NCBI GenBank assembly: GCA_001804025.1
Contig: MHFC01000043.1
Location: 11,250-16,489, forward strand
Direction: 5' to 3'
Length of the DNA: 5,240 nt
DNA from: Omnitrophica bacterium GWA2_52_8
Lineage (GTDB): Bacteria > Omnitrophota > Omnitrophia > Omnitrophales > Aquincolibacteriaceae
A program made the translations under genes and the position numbers. The number at the start of each line of letters is the position of its first letter. The stretch's first letter is position 1. Positions 1 through 4,400 of the stretch are shown here, in pieces. A model generated the notes under the pieces. That model ran no database searches, was not told the origin of the DNA, and worked only from the letters and a program-made list of their open reading frames with translations.

Positions 1-696
1 GGGCCCCGCGGGCAGGTGCCGCGTTTCTTCCGCGTGATGGATTTTCATAATGTTTCGGCCGCCGCTGCGCGGATCATGATGCATCCTGAGGTCCTGAGTT
101 TCATGCGCTTGATTTTTGAAGATGTTCCCGTTGCCATGCAGACGCTTTTTTTTGAATACAGCAGCCAGCAACCCGAACATCAGGATTTTCCGTATGTGAA
201 GTCGGGCGTTCTGCCGTATCTGGCCGCCTCCTGGATTGCGTGCGAAGATGCCGGAGAAGATAACGGGTCGGTTTTTTATTATCCCGGATCCCACAGGATC
301 CCGAAATATGATTTCGGCGGCGGCCATCTTGATTATGATTACCGTGATCCCCGGGCGCCGGAATTGTTCGCCGCGTATTTGCGGAAAACATGCGAGCGCT
401 GCGGGTGCAAAAAACAAATTCTGAACGCCAGGAAAGGCGATATTTTTATTTGGCATGCCGCGCTTGTCCACGGCGGTTCCCGGCCGGCAGATCCGGCGTT
501 CACGCGCAAAAGCTTGGTGTCCCATTACTCCAGTGTCACCGCCTACCCCCGTGACCGGAGATTTCCGGACCGGGAGCCCCGCAAAATGGAGCTTAACGGC
601 GGGGTTTATTATGCGTGGGAAGCGCCGGGGCATGAGGAAGGCCGGTACCGGATAGAACAAAAACAAGAGGCGCAAAAGTTGACCGGAAATTTGTAA
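1..696 (+). CDS. Phytanoyl-CoA dioxygenase (PhyH) family protein, 5'-truncated by the window edge
   Basis: This is the C-terminal 231 codons of a PhyH-type Fe(II)/2-oxoglutarate-dependent oxygenase; the frame is open from base 1. Seen: the facial-triad H-x-D in PEHQDFPYV (His 178-180, Asp 184-186), the family motif NGSVFYYPGSHR (around 262-297), and the distal His in ALVHGGSRP (469-471). An Arg 12 residues later (505-507) is the usual 2-oxoglutarate ligand, followed by the strand LVSHY. In this family H-x-D normally lies well over 100 residues from the start, but here it is only about 60 codons in. The GTG at 16 also lacks a convincing Shine-Dalgarno sequence, so the true start is probably upstream. 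Family members hydroxylate small molecules such as lipids, osmolytes, antibiotics and sugars; the substrate here cannot be told. The protein is probably cytosolic. A DUF493 gene starts 32 bases after the stop, suggesting an operon. The family call is firm; the function is open. Confidence 0.9.
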   Translation, partial: GPRGQVPRFFRVMDFHNVSAAAARIMMHPEVLSFMRLIFEDVPVAMQTLFFEYSSQQPEHQDFPYVKSGVLPYLAASWIACEDAGEDNGSVFYYPGSHRIPKYDFGGGHLDYDYRDPRAPELFAAYLRKTCERCGCKKQILNARKGDIFIWHAALVHGGSRPADPAFTRKSLVSHYSSVTAYPRDRRFPDREPRKMELNGGVYYAWEAPGHEEGRYRIEQKQEAQKLTGNL

Positions 697-713
697 GCAA
701 TTTTTTTTTGAAT

Positions 714-720
714 GGACGAG
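714..720 (+). promoter_or_regulatory. Ribosome binding site deciding the DUF493 start
   Basis: GGACGAG lies 8 bases before the ATG at 729. It supports that ATG over the in-frame TTG at 708, which sits at the end of a nine-T run and has no purine-rich sequence at the right distance. No separate promoter is visible in the 32-base gap, so expression probably depends on read-through from the upstream oxygenase gene. Confidence 0.6.
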
Positions 721-728
721 GCGCACTG

Positions 729-989
729 ATGGCTGATGACGGACCCGATCTGGAATTTCCGCTTTATTGTCACTATAAAATTATTGCCGAAACAAGCAGC
801 GGTATCCGTGGGCGCATCGAAAAAGTTTTGCTCGAGCTTGATATTGTTGAACCCTTGATTGAAGGAAGCCATTCCGAAAAAGGGCGTTATGTGACTTACA
901 ATGTCACCGTGCGCGTAGAGTCCAAAGAGTGGATGAACCGGATTGACGCCGGACTGCGTGCTATTCCGGGCGTTAAGATGGTTCTTTAA
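729..989 (+). CDS. DUF493 (YbeD-like) family protein
   Basis: This is a complete 86-residue protein, the usual length of the family (Escherichia coli YbeD is 87). Three landmarks match YbeD in order: an N-terminal E-F-P-x(4)-Y-K (residues 9-17; YbeD has EFPTPFTYK), a central S-x-K-G-x-Y (49-54; YbeD SSKGNY) followed by a hydrophobic V-T-V-R-V strand, and a C-terminal I-P-G-V-K-M-V-L (79-86; YbeD IDIVRMVL). The family has a small ACT-like alpha/beta fold and is thought to have a regulatory role, but its biochemical function is not settled, so none is assigned. No signal peptide or membrane segment is seen; it should be cytosolic. It follows the PhyH gene closely, probably in one transcript. 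No clear hairpin-plus-T terminator is visible after its stop. Confidence 0.85.
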   Translation: MADDGPDLEFPLYCHYKIIAETSSGIRGRIEKVLLELDIVEPLIEGSHSEKGRYVTYNVTVRVESKEWMNRIDAGLRAIPGVKMVL

Positions 990-1156
990 AGTTATCCCGG
1001 TATTATTTCCCGCCGTATTTTTGGATCATCATTGCTAACTTCTGATAGTCGGTGCCATTTTTTTATAGGCCGCATAATGGCCATGAATGGCGGTTATTTG
1101 CGCATTAATATTTTCTATGTTAATCTCAAACGCCGGCAAAACTTTTATCCGCCTGC

Positions 1157-1204
1157 GCAGAAGATCCCGTGCATGCACGGGGATGAATGCGCTAAGTCTT
1201 CTGC
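1157..1204. repeat. Nested stem-loop with a perfect 16-bp palindrome inside
   Basis: An outer 8-bp perfect stem, GCAGAAGA (1157-1164) with TCTTCTGC (1197-1204), encloses the perfect palindrome CCCGTGCATGCACGGG (1166-1181). The single strand 1183-1196 lies on the 3' side. It reads equally as an RNA stem-loop in a leader transcript or as a dyad DNA site. No known riboswitch or operator is recognised. Confidence 0.5.
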
Positions 1205-1245
1205 TTCGGACGAGATGTCGCCTCTGGCGGGTGCGCAGGACGGAC

Positions 1246-1274
1246 CTCGCCGAAGCCCGACGGGCGAAGGCGGG
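1246..1274. repeat. Hairpin with symmetric GAA/GAA internal loop
   Basis: The pairs run CTCGCC (1246-1251) with GGCGGG (1269-1274), allowing one G-T pair, then an internal loop of GAA (1252-1254) opposite GAA (1266-1268), then GCCC (1255-1258) with GGGC (1262-1265) around the three-base loop GAC. A tiny hairpin CGCC-TCT-GGCG (1219-1229) lies just upstream. From memory, GCCGAAGC...GCGAAGGC-type units occur as dispersed palindromic repeats in some uncultured bacterial genomes. This copy could be one of those, or part of an RNA leader. Confidence 0.45.
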
Positions 1275-1280
1275 TTTCAA

Positions 1281-1308
1281 GGGGCCGCGGGCATGCCCGC
1301 GAGGCTCC
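1281..1308. repeat. GC-rich hairpin built on a perfect 16-bp palindrome, upstream of the large gene
   Basis: The perfect palindrome CGCGGGCATGCCCGCG occupies 1286-1301. Allowing a two-base bulge (1301-1302), the stem extends outward through GGGGCC (1281-1286) paired with GGCTCC (1303-1308). There is no T-run directly after it, so it does not look like an intrinsic terminator. It ends 26 bases before the ribosome binding site of the kinase gene and so probably lies in the 5' leader of that transcript. Confidence 0.5.
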
Positions 1309-1334
1309 ATAAATAGTTAATTTCTTCCGGTTTT

Positions 1335-1341
1335 AAAGGAG
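1335..1341 (+). promoter_or_regulatory. Ribosome binding site of the large gene
   Basis: AAAGGAG, close to the consensus Shine-Dalgarno sequence, sits 9 bases before the ATG at 1351. The protein from that ATG begins with a signal-peptide-like sequence, which supports this start. Confidence 0.75.
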
Positions 1342-1350
1342 TTCCGGCTC

Positions 1351-1437
1351 ATGAATGGATTTTGTATCTTTCCAAAAACCCGCGCGTTATGCCTGTGTTT
1401 GAGCCTTGTTTTTCTTGTCCAGCAGACAGTTTACGGC
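1351..1437 (+). other. Signal peptide-like N-terminus of the kinase protein
   Basis: Basic residues K9 and R11 precede a hydrophobic stretch of about 12 residues (A12-V23), then a polar Q-Q-T and V27-Y28-G29, which fits a signal peptidase I site with small residues at -3 and -1. No lipobox Cys is in a suitable position. After it comes a Pro/Ala-rich segment typical of a mature N-terminus. It could act as an uncleaved anchor instead. Confidence 0.65.
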
Positions 1438-4400
1438 GTCACGCCTCCTGCCGCTGTTGCGCTGCCGTCCGACGCCCTTCCGGCAGACCCAGCCGCGGTT
1501 ATTCTTAAGGATTACGCGACGGTAAGCGATTATTACATTCCCGGCAGCGACGCCTTACCCGAATTAAAAAAACTTTTTACCGGCCCCGCGCAGGATCTCA
1601 TTATTTATATTGAAGACGCCCACGGAAATATTTCGGCTCAAAAGAACATCGCATCGGTTATCGAGGTGTTTAAAGAGCATTCCGCCGGCAAAAAAGTCAC
1701 CATTGCCCTTGAGGGCACTGAGACAGGCGAAATCGATCCCTCGGTCTTGACCGCAATCCCCGACGAAAATATCCGCCGCTTGACTGCCGAAATCTTCTTA
1801 CAGCGCGGAGAGTTTGACGGTGCGGATTACTTTTTGTCAGGCAATCCTGCCGGCGCTCGCTTGTTCGGAGTGGATTCTCTTGCGCTTGTCCGGGAGATTC
1901 ATGAAAGCTATCGCGGATACCTGGCTTTCAGAGAAGCAAATGAGGCGGCTCTTGCAAAGCTGGTCCGCGCGGGAAAACTTTTACGCGGCCGGGTATATGA
2001 TCGGGAGATGCTTTATCTCGATTCTTTGATCGCAAAAAAAGACCGCGGCGGCATGGCGCATGAATACTTTGCAGAACTGGTCCGTTTTGCTCTTGAAAAA
2101 TCCATCAGCCTTAAAGCTTATCCGCAGCTTTTGCGCTATCAGGAGATCCGGGAGGCAGAAAAACAAGCCGGCGAGAACGCCGAAGCCAATGTTCGTCTGC
2201 AAACATTGATCGGAGGGCTTCAAGGCAAGGCCATGCTTGACGATCTTAAGTCGCTCGAAGCGGATTTGTGGCATCAGCTTCTAACCTACCGGGAAGCCCG
2301 CGAGGTGCATGAAATAGCGACAATCATCCGTTTTTACGAACAGCTTTTTTCATTTTCACTTCTGCCTGATAATTTCCGTGATTATCAAAAAGATCCTTAC
2401 CGTTACAGTTTCAAAAAGCTTCGATCGCTGCTTCGCCGCTACAACTTTGTCCTGCGGCCGCGGTCTTTACGGCCGCATCAAGCCGATTTTACCGTTTTTG
2501 AGAGCGCCGCGAAGAAATGCCTTGATTTCTACGCGGCTGCAGCTGCGCGCGACCGGCCGTTGGCCGAAAACCTCATGCGGCTATCAGAAGAATATTCCGA
2601 TGCCAATACGATTTTTATTGCGGGAGGATTTCACCGTGAAGAGATTACGCGGATTTTGCGGGATCGTCGTGTGGGATATGTCGTTTTGACTCCCAGGATT
2701 ACGGGTAAGGAGGGGCAGGAAAACTATTGGCGCTTGATGGCAAATTCTTTGCCGCTTCAAACTTTTCCGGACGGAATAGCGTCTCATGCCAAACTCCGTT
2801 CGGCGCATGCGGATCCCGCCGTACGCCTCGATGTTTTTCAATGGGCCACCTTTCTGAACTTGTCGGGTTTGGCCGGCGTCCAACTGCCGCAGACACGTTG
2901 GCAGACAAGCTATGCGGAGCCGCTTATGCGCCGCGGGCTCATTGCGCCGGACGGCTTGCAGGGTCTTGAAATCCGGTCTGATGGCTGGTCGCGATATCGA
3001 GGATATCAAGATACGATCCGGTATGCGGGAGCCGATGACGCACCCAAGGTTCCATACAGTTTGGAGCGGTACCAGTCAGCGTTTAATTTGGCAATCAACG
3101 GGATACGTGTTTCTCAATACCAACGGAGCGAAGCTAGAAATAATCTGTTAAAAGCGCAGGCCGATGCCCTGCTGACAAAAGGTAATGACGTCAGCACCTG
3201 GCTTAAATCAGGTGAAAAACCCGCAAGCCTGCCAAATAAACCTCCGGAAGTGACCGTGATAGAACTGCTGGAGGAGCTTGACGCAGTTTTGACTCGAGTC
3301 CAGTCTCAAGAGGGTTCTTCCGACGATTCAGTAGGCCAATGGCTGCCCAACGTTCTGGATCTGGTGGAAACCTTGGTGTCTGTTTTGGACAGCCATCAGG
3401 AGATACAACTCGATCGCCGTCCGGGTTCCAGCTATAGTCAAAGCCGCGGAAGGCTGCTTCAAGATTTGCGTGGAATCGCGAAGAATGACCAACTCAGCGC
3501 TCAAAATGAAAAGGTTGCCAGGTTGATCGAATTGCTTCTTGCGCAAGATGGCGGTTCCCTGCAGCCTGCAGGTGCGGCGGGGGTTGCATCAACAACGGAT
3601 CATGAGCTGACGCTGGAGCAAAGGCTCCGAGTTATGAAGGAGGGAGATCGCTTTGGCCGGAACGGTCAATATGAAGTGGCCGGTGTTTTGGGTAAGGGGG
3701 GAATGGCAACCGTTTATCGCGTCCGGGACCTGAGAAAAAGGCCGGGTGATGCCGGTTATGAGGCGGCCATGAAAGTTTTTCTGCCTAAAGACGCGAGGCA
3801 GGCGCGAAATCTGCTTGTACGCGGACAACGGGAGCTTACTGCGATGCTGCTTTATGGGGGCGATAAGACGGCCGGGGCCGAGGTGCCGCTTGCTAAAGCT
3901 GACGTCAGCGCGGCGGCTGCGGAAGATCAGGCCGTGCCTGAATTGAACCAAACAATTTCATCAGGAGATCTCGCCACCCTGGACGGTACGCCGAAACAAC
4001 GGGGTTATGAGCTGCCTGCCGTGCCCAATGTTCTTCCTGAAACCGGAAACCGGTATTTACCCGTTTTGGATTTTGAAGGGATTCGCAATCGGATGCCGGG
4101 CTATATCATCATGCCTTTGGTCGATGGGGCCAGTCTTAAGGATATGTTTGATTTTCGCCGCAAATTATCTCAAAGGGAAGCGGTTAAAATTGCAATTCAA
4201 ACCCTCCGGCAACTCAAAATCATTCATCAAGGCGAGCCTGCTTATATTCATCGGGACATTTCTCCGAGGAACATTCTTGTGGATGATCGCGGGAATGTGA
4301 CTCTTATTGATCTTGGAATGACGAATACTCTGGACGGAGCGAACAAAGACGTGAGCGTGCTCCGGCAAGGCACAATGACGACGGAAGAAAATGATGTTTT

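Larger units (their letters stand above)
990..1350 (+). other. 361-bp intergenic region without a credible gene; AT-rich first half, stem-loop-rich second half
   Basis: The first part (about 990-1140) is AT-rich and shows no terminator and no strong promoter. The best sigma-70-like pairing, TTGGAT at 1021 with GATAGT at 1044 (17-base spacer), matches only 3/6 and 4/6 consensus positions. The second part (about 1141-1310) is GC-rich and carries a series of inverted repeats, listed separately. Short frames on both strands here have no ribosome binding site and no recognisable domain, and their translations run through the palindromes. The region most likely holds the promoter and a structured 5' leader of the large downstream gene, or a cluster of palindromic repeats. 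Confidence 0.55.

Noticed and set aside
16..18. GTG at 16 as the true start of the oxygenase
   Set aside because: The frame is open to base 1, no clear ribosome binding site is present, and the PhyH N-terminal part ahead of H-x-D would be too short.
701..709. Run of nine T after the oxygenase stop, as an intrinsic terminator
   Set aside because: No hairpin precedes it. The nearest palindrome, CCGGTACCGG at 642-651, is some 50 bases away inside the coding region.
708..710. TTG at 708 as the start of the DUF493 gene
   Set aside because: It is at the end of the T-run with no Shine-Dalgarno sequence. The ATG at 729 has GGACGAG at 8 bases and gives the usual family length.
1088..1101. Sigma-54-like TGGCGG...TTTGC
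   Set aside because: Only nine bases separate the GG and GC elements, where the class requires ten, and the TGGCAC half is a poor match.
1231..1310. Possible tRNA-like element around ggtttcaag
   Set aside because: No acceptor stem pairs at the right distance and no anticodon arm can be drawn; the pairing is explained by separate hairpins.
1032..1320. Short frames on both strands in the 990-1350 gap (for example 1032-1316 and 1087-1320 on +, 1035-1310 on -)
   Set aside because: They lack ribosome binding sites, show no recognisable domain, overlap each other, and their translations are dictated by GC-rich inverted repeats.
2584..3009. 141-codon minus-strand frame opposite the large gene (and likewise 3589-3951 and 4862-5227)
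   Set aside because: These are shadows of the well-supported + strand reading frame; the translations are low in hydrophobic order, rich in Arg/Pro/Ser and match no family.
3186..3909. TGACGTCA palindromes at 3186-3193 and in GCTGACGTCAGC at 3898-3909
   Set aside because: Both lie inside coding sequence, are short, and are plausible by chance; no paired regulatory context is seen.
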